A stretch of 43,117 nt of DNA from Acidobacteriota bacterium (GCA_013289715.1 JABCZJ010000013.1:1-43117); one strand, 5' to 3'; shown: positions 8,752-17,780, counted from the first letter of the stretch. Program-made: numbers and translations. The notes: generated by a model not told the origin, from the letters alone.

Positions 8752-11385
8752 TTGAGGCCTCTCTTGGCGCCCCTCCACATAGCCCAGCTTCGTGTGCCGT
8801 CCTCTCTACGGCGCAAGACCCTGCTGATCATCGGTATGACCATGCTCGGCCTGGTCGGCGGCTTGTTCATGCTCTCGCGCATCGTGCTCATGCGCGGCTT
8901 CGCCAAGCTCGAGGAAGATTTCGCCGGCAGAGACATCGAGCGCGCTTCCAGCGCTCTAGCGAACGAACTGAACACGCTCGATCAGACCACCAGCGAATAC
9001 GCTAGCTGGGATTTGACCTACGAATTCGCAAGAGGACAGCGCCCGAGTTACATCAAGACGGAGTTTCCCGTCTCCACCTTTCAGGAACTGAAAATCAGCT
9101 TCGTGGTCATCGTTGACGAGCATGGCCGCAAACTCTTCTCCAAGGGCTTCGACCTGACTCGTGGTGGCGAAATGCCCGTTCCCGCCGGCCTGGATGATCA
9201 TCTGAAACCCGGCTCGTTGCTCCTCAACTTAGACGATAAACACAGCAAAGTGGCAGGAATTCTCGATCTTCCCGGCGGACCGGCCCTGATCGATTCCCGG
9301 CCAATTCTCACAAGCGACGCCTCCGGGCCCATTGCCGGTACTATGATCATGGGCCACCTGCTCGACGCTGCTGAAATTAAACATTTGGGCGACCTAACGC
9401 TCATGCCCGTCGAGGCGCAGACACTCTCTTCAGCTACCCTGAGCCCGGATTTCAGCACCGCAGCCGCCGCCATCTCCAAAGGCGCCCCGAATTTCATACA
9501 CCCGCTCGACAATCAATCGCTCGCGGCCTACCAGGTCGTGGAGGACATTTACGGCCGGCCCACCGTAATCATCCGCGTCCTCTTGCCCAGAACAATCTAC
9601 GAGCAAGGCAACACCAGTCTGGTCCAGTTTCTGCTGCTGCTAGTCGCTGCAGGCTTCGTTTTCGGCGCGGTCACCCTCTACTTGCTCGAGCGCGTCGTCA
9701 TCTCGCGCATCGCCAACCTCACCGAGAACATCACCGGAATCGGCGCCAGCGGCGATCTTTCCGCGCGTCTGGATGTCCCGGGCCAGGATGAACTGGCCTT
9801 CCTGGGCGTGGCGATCAACGGCATGCTCGAAGATCTCGAAAAATCTCAGATCGAGCGTCACGAAGGGCGCGCGCGTCTGGCGTTGATGATCGAGCGCATG
9901 CCCGCCGTCCTGTGGACCACCGACAAAGAGCTGCGCTACACCTCCAGCATGGGCGCCGGCCTGGATTCGCTGGGCGTGAAATCCGGCGGACTCACTGGCA
10001 AGACTCTTACCGAATACTTTGACACCAACGATCCCCAGCACCCTTCCATCAGCGCGCACTGGCGCGCTCTCGCTGGCGAATCACTCACGTACGAACTGCA
10101 CTGGCAGAAACGGATCTTCGAATCACACGTGCGGCCGTTGCGCGGCACCGATGGCGAAATTATCGGCGTGATCGGCGTGGCGCTCGATATCACCGATCGT
10201 AAACAACTCGCGGACCAGCTGCGCCAATCGCAAAAGTTGCAGGCCGTAGGAGAACTAGCCGGCGGCGTCGCGCACGATTTCAACAATCTATTAATGGTGG
10301 TGAAGGGCCACGCCGAAATGCTGCTCGACCGCCTGCCTGCCGCCTCCGCCGATCGCCAAAGCCCGGCGCGCCAAAACGTCGAACAGATCCAGCAAGCCGC
10401 CGAGCGTGCCGCTGCACTGACTCGCCAATTGCTCGCCTTCAGCCGCATGCAGGTGCTTCAGCCGCGCGTTTTGGATTTGAACGAAGTTGTCGCCGGAATG
10501 ATTCAGATGGTTTCGCGCGTCATCGGAGCGAATATCGAGCTGGCTTTTCTGCCCGGCGCCAACCTCGGCCGCGTAAAAGCCGACCCCAGCCAGATCGAGC
10601 AAGTCGCCCTGAACCTCGTAGTCAACGCGCGCGACGCCATGCCCGACGGCGGGCGCTTGACCATCGAAACTTCCAACGTGCACCTCGATCGCGATTACGC
10701 TACAGAGCACGCCGTCGTTGACCCTGGCCACTATGTGATGCTGACCGTGAGCGACACCGGCATCGGCATGGACGCCGCCACTCAAGCGCGCATCTTCGAG
10801 CCATTTTTCACCACGAAATCGCAAGGCCGCGGCACCGGCCTGGGCCTCGCCACTGTCTACGGAGTTGTGAAGCAAAGCGGCGGATACGTTTGGGTATACA
10901 GCGAAGTCGGCCATGGCACAACTTTCAAGGTGTACCTGCCGATGGTGCAAGCTCCAGCGGAAAAGAAAGCTCCGGAAAAGCCGGCGAGCGGCCACGAACC
11001 CGGCAGCGAAACCATACTGTTCGTCGAAGACGAACAAAGCGTGCGCGAACTCGTCACCGAATACCTCGCGGCTCGCGGCTATCAAGTCCTCGACGCAGCC
11101 GACGGCATGCAGGCCCTCGAAATCGCCGCCGCGCACAAAGGAAAAATTCAGCTCCTCATCACAGACGTCGTGATGCCCCGCTTGAGCGGTCGCGAGCTAG
11201 CCTCGCGCCTCGCCGCCACGCGTCCCGACCTGAAAGTCCTGTACATCTCCGGCTACACCGACGACAGCATCTTCCGCCACGGCGTGCTCCAGGGCGGCAT
11301 GGCCTTCCTGCAGAAACCCTTCAACCTGAAAGCACTGGCCACTAAAATCCGCGAAATTCTCGAAGGCGTCCCAGTCACCCCGTAA
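8752..11385 (+). CDS. Hybrid histidine kinase with CHASE4 sensor and C-terminal receiver
   Basis: An 877-residue (from TTG 8752) membrane sensor. A first transmembrane segment (LLIIGMTMLGLVGGLFMLS, about 24-42) is followed by an extracytoplasmic CHASE4 domain with the signature SEYASWDLTYEF. The second transmembrane segment lies near 290-312 (LLLLVAAGFVFGAVTLYLL). HAMP (about 315-370), PAS (about 375-485) and HisKA follow, with VGELAGGVAHDFNNLL and phosphohistidine H508. The ATPase domain has VVNARDAMPDGG, SDTGIGMD and GTGLGLATVYG. A C-terminal receiver (about 755-877) has D805 in LLITDVVMP. The kinase and receiver being in one chain suggests an internal relay or self-inhibition. No separate regulator or output gene is adjacent. 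The true start is uncertain: GTG 8794 is in frame and fits the -10 box better. Confidence 0.9.
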   Translation: MRPLLAPLHIAQLRVPSSLRRKTLLIIGMTMLGLVGGLFMLSRIVLMRGFAKLEEDFAGRDIERASSALANELNTLDQTTSEYASWDLTYEFARGQRPSYIKTEFPVSTFQELKISFVVIVDEHGRKLFSKGFDLTRGGEMPVPAGLDDHLKPGSLLLNLDDKHSKVAGILDLPGGPALIDSRPILTSDASGPIAGTMIMGHLLDAAEIKHLGDLTLMPVEAQTLSSATLSPDFSTAAAAISKGAPNFIHPLDNQSLAAYQVVEDIYGRPTVIIRVLLPRTIYEQGNTSLVQFLLLLVAAGFVFGAVTLYLLERVVISRIANLTENITGIGASGDLSARLDVPGQDELAFLGVAINGMLEDLEKSQIERHEGRARLALMIERMPAVLWTTDKELRYTSSMGAGLDSLGVKSGGLTGKTLTEYFDTNDPQHPSISAHWRALAGESLTYELHWQKRIFESHVRPLRGTDGEIIGVIGVALDITDRKQLADQLRQSQKLQAVGELAGGVAHDFNNLLMVVKGHAEMLLDRLPAASADRQSPARQNVEQIQQAAERAAALTRQLLAFSRMQVLQPRVLDLNEVVAGMIQMVSRVIGANIELAFLPGANLGRVKADPSQIEQVALNLVVNARDAMPDGGRLTIETSNVHLDRDYATEHAVVDPGHYVMLTVSDTGIGMDAATQARIFEPFFTTKSQGRGTGLGLATVYGVVKQSGGYVWVYSEVGHGTTFKVYLPMVQAPAEKKAPEKPASGHEPGSETILFVEDEQSVRELVTEYLAARGYQVLDAADGMQALEIAAAHKGKIQLLITDVVMPRLSGRELASRLAATRPDLKVLYISGYTDDSIFRHGVLQGGMAFLQKPFNLKALATKIREILEGVPVTP

Positions 11386-11432
11386 CGCCAACAAATTTCG
11401 CGGAAAAAGACAGGCAAGCTGAGCTGTTGACT

Positions 11433-11468
11433 TTGTGAATCGCTCTGCAGGGCGATTCATCCTGAGAT
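11433..11468. repeat. R4 palindromic repeat, copy 1
   Basis: The core GAATCGC-TCTGCAGG-GCGATTC (11437-11458) is an inverted repeat. TTGT precedes it and ATCCTGAGAT follows. The whole 36-base block recurs at 12711-12746 with only two core differences. Confidence 0.75.
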
Positions 11469-11606
11469 AGCGGCTGTCGCTACGTGGGTGCTGTTGCGAA
11501 GGTTTTCTCTGCGAACTCTGCGTCTCGGCCGTACCTCTGTCTTTCGCAGCTCGAGATGCCTTCCGGTTTTTCTCTATATCCTCATCCTCGGTGTGGATCC
11601 CCTGAC

Positions 11607-11876
11607 TTAGGTGAGGATGACTGTCTGCCCGGTAAGATCAAACCGCTTGCGGCAGCGAATATTCCGGCAAGCCACCATGTCATCCATGCGCACCATGTAA
11701 GACCGCGCCTTCGCGAATTTCGCGCGATCGTCTTCATTCCCGCCCGGAGGTAGCGCGCCCTTTTTTGTCCGCGCCATCCAGCGCACCGGATACACACCCT
11801 CTTCCCGGCAATGCGGACACACCAGCGTCATCTGCTTCGTTTCGGGCTTCTCGTCGTAATATCTTTTTTCGTCCAT
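11607..11876 (-). CDS. Small zinc-ribbon-like protein
   Basis: An 89-residue protein with two Cys pairs suited to binding one zinc ion: CPHC near residue 19 and CRNIRC near residue 74. They are separated by a basic segment (RWMARTKKGA and AKFAKARSYMVRMDD). The start ATG at 11876 lies 5 bp after the stop of the upstream deacetylase gene, so both are expected on one mRNA. I do not recognise the family. The ribbon could bind nucleic acid or protein. The frame is open further upstream, but that region belongs to the deacetylase gene. Confidence 0.65.
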   Translation of the reverse strand: MDEKRYYDEKPETKQMTLVCPHCREEGVYPVRWMARTKKGALPPGGNEDDRAKFAKARSYMVRMDDMVACRNIRCRKRFDLTGQTVILT

Positions 11877-11881
11877 GCGCT

Positions 11882-12604
11882 CTAGCCCGCCTGAGTTTTG
11901 AGTTGCGATTCGTCGAGATTCACAAATTGTATGCCCGCATCGCGCCAGCGCGGCAACCAATATTCCAAGGCCGCCAACACGTGCCCACGCTTCCCTTCCA
12001 ACACGCGATGATCGCCATCGTGTAAAAGGACGATATCCCCGCCACGCGCCCTGCGCAAGCGTTGAATGACTGGATCAGGTGATTGCGTCCGCCAATCTCG
12101 CGCCGCCACATTCCACATCGCCACACCGGCTCCGCCGCGTCGGCGCACAATCCCGTCAAGCAGCGGGCTGCGATAACCGAAGGGCGGCCGCATCCATCGC
12201 GGCGATTTTCCCGTCGCGATAACGATCGCTTCATCACATCGGTCAAGTTCATCCGCAATTCGGCTCGACGATAAAAACGTAAGCGAAGGATGCGTCTCGG
12301 TGTGATTACCGATCGCGTGCCCGCGCTCTACAATCTCCCGCGCCAAGCCAGGAAATGCCCGTACGCGCTGCCCAATCAGAAAAAATGTAGCCGTCACATT
12401 GTGCCGGTCGAGAAGCTCGAGCACTCTCGGCGTAACAGTCGGATTCGGCCCGTCATCAAAAGTAATGGCCATGCACGACGCATCATCGATTCGCCGCAAA
12501 GTGCGTCCAAAAAGCTGCGAGCCAGCCGCCACCGCTCCCCACGCAAACAGCCCGCCCGCCGCACACACCCCACCCGCCGCAAACCAAGCTGGATTCATCG
12601 TCAT
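11882..12604 (-). CDS. Polysaccharide deacetylase, NodB domain
   Basis: A 240-residue enzyme of carbohydrate esterase family 4, which removes acetyl groups from chitin-like polymers or peptidoglycan. An N-terminal membrane segment (about 7-28, Gly/Ala rich) anchors it or acts as a signal. NodB motifs in order: MAITFDDGPNP (catalytic base and metal Asp at D50/D51), NHTETHPS (metal His H101 and H105), RPPFGYRSP, a DWRTQSPDP segment and LLHDGD. All metal and catalytic positions are present, so it should be active outside the cytoplasm. The zinc-ribbon gene follows 5 bp downstream. Substrate not determinable from sequence. Confidence 0.88.
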   Translation of the reverse strand: MTMNPAWFAAGGVCAAGGLFAWGAVAAGSQLFGRTLRRIDDASCMAITFDDGPNPTVTPRVLELLDRHNVTATFFLIGQRVRAFPGLAREIVERGHAIGNHTETHPSLTFLSSSRIADELDRCDEAIVIATGKSPRWMRPPFGYRSPLLDGIVRRRGGAGVAMWNVAARDWRTQSPDPVIQRLRRARGGDIVLLHDGDHRVLEGKRGHVLAALEYWLPRWRDAGIQFVNLDESQLKTQAG

Positions 12605-12710
12605 CGCGACTCAAATCTTCGCACGCGCCCACCAAGTGCGCCAATAAATGTGAAAATGTAACCCGCAATCAAGCACGCGTTCCGTCGAGGTCCATATCGC
12701 TTGCGGCGGC

Positions 12711-12746
12711 TTGTGAATCGCGCTGCAGCGCGATTCATCCTGAGAT
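12711..12746. repeat. R4 palindromic repeat, copy 2
   Basis: The core at 12715-12736 is a perfect 22-bp palindrome centred on CTGCAG. It is flanked by the same TTGT and ATCCTGAGAT as copy 1. It lies in the gap between the divergent deacetylase and membrane-protein genes. Confidence 0.8.
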
Positions 12747-12870
12747 CCCGCCCTGCTCGATCGAAGGGCTCGCCCGCGCAATCCGCACCACGCGAAAATC
12801 GCACCGCCGCCACCACTCGGTGGGATTTCGCCAATCCATTTGCTACGATGACCGCATTCGCAACCACAAA

Positions 12871-13506
12871 ATGCCCACTCCACCAGCAGCACGCCAAAAA
12901 ATCCCCCATTGGTTCGGCTGGCTAGCGCTCGTGTGGCTCGCAGTCTGGTTCGTCGCCTACTGGCATGCCTGGGGCCCCTCAAACTTTCTCCACCTCTGCG
13001 ACATCGCCGTAATCCTCACCTGCATCGGCCTGTCGACCAGCAACGCGCTGCTGCTTTCCAGCCAAGCCGTCTCCTCCGTACTGATTGACCTGGTGTGGAC
13101 CCTCGACGCAGCCGCCCGTTTGATTTTCGGCCACCACCTCATCGGCGGGACCGAATATCTGTTCGACGCCACCATGCCGCTCTGGGCGCGTCTGCTCTCG
13201 CTCTTCCACATCGTCCTACCCTTCATCCTGCTGTGGTCGCTAAGCCGGCTTGGCTACGATCGCCGCGGCTGGAAACTGCAATCCGCCATCCTCCTGCCCG
13301 TCCTGATAGCCTCGCGCTTCGTCACTCCCGACCAAAATCTCAATTTCGCCGTAAAAGATCCCTTCCTCCATCGTTCCTACGGCCCCGCTCCCACGCACCT
13401 CTTCCTCACTTTCCTCTTCCTCGTCCTCGTGGTCTATTTCCCCACGCACTTGCTCTTCAGCCGCGTATTCCCGCCGCCACCTGGAGCCTCGCCCGGCGAG
13501 CGGTAA
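12871..13506 (+). CDS. Multi-pass membrane protein, unknown function
   Basis: A 211-residue protein with about six hydrophobic segments, for example WLALVWLAVWFVAYWHAW near the start, a long middle span ending VLPFILLWSLSRLGYD, and LFLTFLFLVLVVYFPTHLLF near the end. Conserved-looking loops contain HLCDIAVI, NLNFAVKDPFLHR and GPAPTHL. I know no function; proteins of this look are conserved in Acidobacteriota as hypotheticals. ATG 12871 gives a natural N-terminus (MPTPPAARQ) ahead of the first span; the frame is open to 12820. The next gene, a methyltransferase of the ICMT type, follows 61 bp later in the same direction. Confidence 0.65.
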   Translation: MPTPPAARQKIPHWFGWLALVWLAVWFVAYWHAWGPSNFLHLCDIAVILTCIGLSTSNALLLSSQAVSSVLIDLVWTLDAAARLIFGHHLIGGTEYLFDATMPLWARLLSLFHIVLPFILLWSLSRLGYDRRGWKLQSAILLPVLIASRFVTPDQNLNFAVKDPFLHRSYGPAPTHLFLTFLFLVLVVYFPTHLLFSRVFPPPPGASPGER

Positions 13507-13567
13507 CAAAAACAAGCGATCAGGCGTATAACAAACAGCTGGAATATCCGGACATATTGAGAGACCC

Positions 13568-14290
13568 ATGAAAGCCACCGATTTCGAATTTCGCAATCGC
13601 TTCTGGATCTTCGGCTTAATCTTCGGCACGGGCTTCTGGCTCTACGCGCTGGACCACGTCAACAGCGTGCAATATCTGAGCAACGTCACCGTCGGCGAAA
13701 ATTCCCCTCAGGCGGATCTGCTCGCGCGCTGCGCTCTCGCTTTCGCCGCGCTCCTGACGCTGCTCACCGCGCTCCTGCGCACCTGGGCTACGTCGTACCT
13801 GCGCTCCGACGTAATGCAAGACCACGACCTGCGCGCGGAAAAACTAGTAGCCTCCGGCCCGTACCGCCATGTGCGCAATCCGCTCTACCTCGGAAATATC
13901 CTGCTGGCGTTCGGCATGGGATTCCTGGCGAGCCGCGTGGGATTCGTGCTGATCGTAGCGGGGAATTTTATTTTCTGTCTGCGCTTGATCGGCCTGGAAG
14001 AATCCAATCTGCAAAAAGAACAGGGCGAATCCTACGTCGAATTTTGCCGCCGCGTTCCGCGCCTATGGCCTTCCCTGCAACCGCGCCTGCCCGACAGTGG
14101 CCTAAAACCTCACTGGAAACAAGCCTTCGTAGGCGAACTCTATATGTGGGGATTCTTCGCCGGGGTAACGGCTTTCGCCGTAACTCTAAACCTGAAAGCC
14201 TTCTGGATCACCGTAGCCGTGTCCATGGTCCTCTATATAGCCTCAAGCTACCTAATCTCTGCGCGTAAGAAATCAGACTCGCCTTCGTAA
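13568..14290 (+). CDS. Isoprenylcysteine/phospholipid-type membrane methyltransferase
   Basis: A 240-residue integral membrane protein of the ICMT/PEMT-like superfamily. Four to five transmembrane segments are visible. The signature SGPYRHVRNPLYLGNILL (about 97-114) binds S-adenosylmethionine together with the C-terminal EE..L motif (LEESNLQKEQGESYVEFCRR). Enzymes with this motif methylate lipids, prenylcysteine or small thiols; the substrate cannot be told from sequence. Start ATG 13568 has no strong Shine-Dalgarno (GAGAG). It probably shares a transcript with the preceding membrane protein. It is convergent with the sigma54 regulator that ends at 14461. Confidence 0.78.
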   Translation: MKATDFEFRNRFWIFGLIFGTGFWLYALDHVNSVQYLSNVTVGENSPQADLLARCALAFAALLTLLTALLRTWATSYLRSDVMQDHDLRAEKLVASGPYRHVRNPLYLGNILLAFGMGFLASRVGFVLIVAGNFIFCLRLIGLEESNLQKEQGESYVEFCRRVPRLWPSLQPRLPDSGLKPHWKQAFVGELYMWGFFAGVTAFAVTLNLKAFWITVAVSMVLYIASSYLISARKKSDSPS

Positions 14291-14323
14291 GAGCCGGCGA
14301 AAAAACTACCGACGATCCTTATC

Positions 14324-14342
14324 GCGAGGCCTTACACCTCGC
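14324..14342. other. Hairpin between convergent genes, and R2-like sequence around it
   Basis: GCGAGG (14324-14329) and CCTCGC (14337-14342) form a 6-bp stem in the 170-bp gap between convergent genes. There is no T-run directly after it on either strand, so a terminator role is doubtful. Right of it a GTCATCCCGAACGGAG...GGGATCTGCGG stretch (about 14357-14436) is a diverged relative of repeat R2. Confidence 0.3.
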
Positions 14343-14460
14343 CCCGCGTGAGAATCGCGTGTCATCCCGAACGGAGTCCCGCGTTTTTTCTTTCCCGCCG
14401 CACTTTGGCGGGCGCGGCACGCAGACAGGGATCTGCGGAATAGCTCGGTCCCCCGGTGCC

Positions 14461-15864
14461 CTACTCCGTCTGCCGTATCGCCCGCAAATCAATCCCCAAC
14501 TGCTGGCACTTCTTATAAAGATGGCTGCGCTCCAATCCAAGCGCCTTCGCCGTATTCGTCATGTGATGATGCTGCCGCTTCAATTCCGCCAGCAGAGTCT
14601 CCCGCTCGAAAGCCTCCACCCGCTGCGACAACATCCCGACCTCCAGCGCCACCGCCGACAGTCCCTGTCCGCCTACCGCAGACGCGCCAGCCCCAGCCGC
14701 CCCCGGCAACGCTCGCCGCACAGTCTCGGCCTCCACCACGTCCCCCGGCGCCAGCAACAAAACCCGCTCCACCACGTTCCTCAATTCCCGCACATTCCCC
14801 GGCCACGAATAACGCTCCAGCTCCGCAATCGCCTCCGGCGATAATTTCCGCAGCTTCCAATTATTCTGCTCCTCCAATTGCCGCACGAAATGCTCAGCCA
14901 ACACACGAATATCCTCGCGCCGTTCGCGCAAGGGAGGCAGCCCAATCGGAAACACAAACACGCGATGATATAAATCCTCGCGAAAAGTTCCCTGCCGCAC
15001 CTGCTCTTCCAGATTGCGATGCGTCGCCACCACCACGCGCACATCCACCGCAAACGGCTTATCTCCGCCCACCCGCTCGATCTCGCCCTCTTCCAGCACG
15101 CGCAACAATTTCGCCTGCATGGTCATCGGCATGTCGCCGATTTCATCGAGAAAAAGTGTCCCGCGATGCGCCTGCTCGAATTTCCCGGTATGCCGCGAAG
15201 CCGCCCCGGTAAACGATCCTTTCTCGTGCCCGAACAACTCCGTCTCCATCAATTCCGAAGGCACCGCCGCGCAATTCAGCGAAATAAACGCTCCACTGCG
15301 CCGCGAACTTTTTTCATGCAGCGTCCGCGCGATCAATTCCTTCCCGGTCCCCGTCTCGCCGCGAATGCACACCCGTGTCTCGCTCGCCGCCACGTGCTCC
15401 ACCTGCGCCATCACTTCCTTCATCGTCGCGCTCGCCCACACAATGTGATGCCGCCCCAACCGCCGCTTCAAATCGCGATTTTCTTCTTCCAGATGCCGCA
15501 CGCGCAGTGCGTTTTCCGCAGTCAGCAGCAATTTCTCGCTGGAGATCGGCTTCTCCAGAAAATCACTAGCCCCCAGTCGCGTCGCCTTCACCGCCATTTC
15601 AATTGAAGCCTGCCCGGACATCATCACCACCGGCGAAGCCAAGCCAATCGCCTTGAAATCCTCAAGCAGCGCGATCCCGTCGCGCCCCGGCATCACCACA
15701 TCGGAAAGAATCAGATCGAAGCGCTCGGCCTTAGCCAACTCCAGCGCGCGCGTCGCGTTATCGCACACGGTTGCCTCGTGCCCCGCCAACCGAAACGCTC
15801 TCGCCAGCGACGCCAGCGTGTTCGCGTCATCATCAATAATCAAAATGTGGGCTTTTGCAGACAC
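14461..15864 (-). CDS. Sigma54-type response regulator with GSFTGA variant
   Basis: A 467-residue NtrC-family regulator. Receiver (about 6-120): DDD acidic pocket at 11-13, phosphoacceptor D55 in ILSDVVMPG, Lys in EKP. AAA+ ATPase (about 140-375): Walker A GETGTGKE 169-176, Walker B LFLDEIGD. The C-terminal Fis-type helix-turn-helix is NTAKALGLERSHLYKKCQQL. The sigma54-contact loop reads GSFTGA (216-221) rather than GAFTGA; every other key motif is normal. The start is GTG 15864, 5 bp after the stop of the kinase gene, so the pair is co-transcribed and cognate, resembling NtrY/NtrX systems. Whether the Ala-to-Ser change alters sigma54 engagement is open. Confidence 0.92.
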   Translation of the reverse strand: MSAKAHILIIDDDANTLASLARAFRLAGHEATVCDNATRALELAKAERFDLILSDVVMPGRDGIALLEDFKAIGLASPVVMMSGQASIEMAVKATRLGASDFLEKPISSEKLLLTAENALRVRHLEEENRDLKRRLGRHHIVWASATMKEVMAQVEHVAASETRVCIRGETGTGKELIARTLHEKSSRRSGAFISLNCAAVPSELMETELFGHEKGSFTGAASRHTGKFEQAHRGTLFLDEIGDMPMTMQAKLLRVLEEGEIERVGGDKPFAVDVRVVVATHRNLEEQVRQGTFREDLYHRVFVFPIGLPPLRERREDIRVLAEHFVRQLEEQNNWKLRKLSPEAIAELERYSWPGNVRELRNVVERVLLLAPGDVVEAETVRRALPGAAGAGASAVGGQGLSAVALEVGMLSQRVEAFERETLLAELKRQHHHMTNTAKALGLERSHLYKKCQQLGIDLRAIRQTE

Positions 15865-15869
15865 GGAGG

Positions 15870-17705
15870 CTACGTCCCGTCTTCTTTTTTCTCGAAGACC
15901 ATCGGAAAAGTCTGCGCCTTGTGCGGCGGCTTGATCGGCAGGTCAATATGAAAGGAAGTCCCCACGCCCGTCTCGCTCTCAACGGAAATTCGCCCGCCAT
16001 GATCCGCAACCACGGCCTGGACGATCGCGAGCCCCAGACCCGTTCCGTGCTGCTTGGTCGTGTAATAAGGCGTAAAAAGGCGCTCGGATTCTTCCGGCGT
16101 CAATCCCGTGCCGGTATCCGAAATTTCCAGCGTCACTTCGCCATCTTTATGCGCCGTGCGCAACATCAGCACGCCGCCCGCCGGCATTGCATCCATCGCG
16201 TTCAGCACCAGATTCTCGACGGCCCGGTGCAGCAGCGTCGCATCCGCCTGAATCAGCGGCAAATCGTCTTCCAGATGCAATTCGGGAGTAATCGCCGGAC
16301 GTCCCACCGCGCTGAACTGCCCTTCGAACAGTTTCACCACGGTGCGTACGATCTCGTTCAGGTTCACTGTGCTCAATTCCGGCTGTGGCATCTTCGCGAA
16401 ATCGCTGAAACGCCCCACGATCGCCTTCAGGTTTTCAATCTCGGCCAGCAAAATGCCGGTGGATTCCTGAAACACTTCCTCGAATTGGCCGGAATGTTGC
16501 TCGTGAGCTTTGCGCAGATTCTCGACGGTGGTCTGCAGCGGAAACAGCGGATTCTTCAGCTCATGCGCGAGGCGCCGCGCCAATTCGCGCCAAGCCGCCA
16601 CGCGCTCCACCTGCACCAATCGGTCGCGCTGCTCCACCAACTGCTCGGTCATCTTATTGAACGACTTCGCCAACTGCCCCACCTCATCCCGCCCGCCCAC
16701 GTTCACCCGCGCGCTCCAATTTCCATCCGCCACTTCCCGCGCGCCTTCCGCCAGTTTCTGCACCGGACGAGTCACTCGCGCCGCACCCCACCAGCTCAAC
16801 ATCAACCCGAACAGCAAACCCACCGCGACCACGCCCAAAGCCAGCCAGCGAATCCGCCGCTCCAAGGACACAACGTTCCGTTGCGAGCTCCCCACAAATA
16901 AAACGCCCAGCAATTCCTTGGCCCGTCCCTGCAGCGGCAAAGCATGAAACATTTCCGCGCTGGCCGGGTCAATGCTCCAGCGAATTTCCGTGGACTGCTC
17001 CACCGGATCCGCTTTCTCTTGCGCCACGAGCGGCGCGAAACGATCCGCATCCGGCGCCGGGCCATTCGCATCCAGTAAATTCGCATCCTGAAAATCCGGA
17101 TCCAGATTCAAATACAGCAGCGCGCGCATGTTCGCCGGCAGCACCAGCGACGCCAGAAATTCCTTCCCCAGCCGCTCGCCGCCCACCACGTATAAATCCC
17201 GGTCCCCCACGCGCACCGTCGCCACTGCCAGCAGCGCCAGCACCGGCCCGGCTTCCGTGTCGAGTTTCGTCAGGAACGCGCCGCGCGCCGGCCAATCCTC
17301 CGGCTTCGTAACCCACTCCATTTTGTAATTGAAACGCGCCGGAGATTCCTGCGAGGAAATAATCGTTCCGTCATTATTCACGAAATCCAGCAAATCCAGC
17401 TGGTGCGATTTCGAAACGCCATGCGCGTCGTTCACGTACACCGACACATCCGCGTTCGGCCGGCTCAAGTCAATCGCCATCCGCACGGTAGGCTCCGCGT
17501 CGGCGATGCCCTTCACGCTCTCCACGACTTCGCTGCCTCGCCGCGCGTATTCCCGCTGAAATTGCGCTAGTAGCGCATCGCTATGCTCGCGATTCATTTC
17601 ATCAAACGCCCGCCGCGTCACCACCGTAACTCCCGCCGCGATCAATACCACGGCGAGCAGCAGCGCCACCATAAAATTGACGAACAGTCTGGTCCGAAAC
17701 GTCAC
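15870..17705 (-). CDS. NtrY-like membrane histidine kinase
   Basis: A 611-residue kinase partner of the downstream regulator. The first transmembrane segment is at about 9-30 (FVNFMVALLLAVVLIAAGVT). A large extracytoplasmic sensor region (about 35-280) follows, then a second transmembrane segment (about 286-306) and HAMP (about 307-360) with the conserved RPVQKLAEG. The H-box is LARRLAHELKNPLFPL with H381, the N-box LVLNAMDAMPAGG, and the G-boxes SDTGTGLTPEESERLFTPYY and HGTGLGLAIVQ. I place the start at GTG 17705 because it follows AAGGG at proper distance and puts the first membrane helix at the N-terminus. The frame is open 24 codons further, but that stretch is repeat DNA. No PAS domain is evident, unlike typical NtrY. 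Confidence 0.9.
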   Translation of the reverse strand: MTFRTRLFVNFMVALLLAVVLIAAGVTVVTRRAFDEMNREHSDALLAQFQREYARRGSEVVESVKGIADAEPTVRMAIDLSRPNADVSVYVNDAHGVSKSHQLDLLDFVNNDGTIISSQESPARFNYKMEWVTKPEDWPARGAFLTKLDTEAGPVLALLAVATVRVGDRDLYVVGGERLGKEFLASLVLPANMRALLYLNLDPDFQDANLLDANGPAPDADRFAPLVAQEKADPVEQSTEIRWSIDPASAEMFHALPLQGRAKELLGVLFVGSSQRNVVSLERRIRWLALGVVAVGLLFGLMLSWWGAARVTRPVQKLAEGAREVADGNWSARVNVGGRDEVGQLAKSFNKMTEQLVEQRDRLVQVERVAAWRELARRLAHELKNPLFPLQTTVENLRKAHEQHSGQFEEVFQESTGILLAEIENLKAIVGRFSDFAKMPQPELSTVNLNEIVRTVVKLFEGQFSAVGRPAITPELHLEDDLPLIQADATLLHRAVENLVLNAMDAMPAGGVLMLRTAHKDGEVTLEISDTGTGLTPEESERLFTPYYTTKQHGTGLGLAIVQAVVADHGGRISVESETGVGTSFHIDLPIKPPHKAQTFPMVFEKKEDGT

Positions 17706-17716
17706 GTTGAGCCCTT

Positions 17717-17780
17717 CGTGGCACAGGCAATCTTGCCTGGGCGTCTTACAATCTTTGTGAGTCGTGGCTTCAGCCACGAC
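17717..17780. repeat. R1 repeat plus 20-bp palindrome upstream of the NtrY-like kinase
   Basis: CGTGGCACAGGCAATCTTGCC starts at 17717 and carries the short inverted repeat GGCAA-TC-TTGCC. At 17761-17780 GTCGTGGCT and AGCCACGAC form 9-bp arms around a 2-base centre. The block lies directly upstream of the kinase Shine-Dalgarno on the minus strand, so it would be in its mRNA leader. Confidence 0.7.

Noticed and set aside
15855..16901. 348-residue ORF antisense to the NtrY-like kinase
   Set aside because: Shadow of the kinase gene, rich in His/Arg/Gln as expected for antisense of GC-rich coding DNA.
17717..17745. R1 repeat read as a sigma54 promoter (TGGCAC ... TTGC)
   Set aside because: The GG and GC are 13 bases apart, not the required 10, and all R1 copies share this because of the repeat, not because of a promoter.
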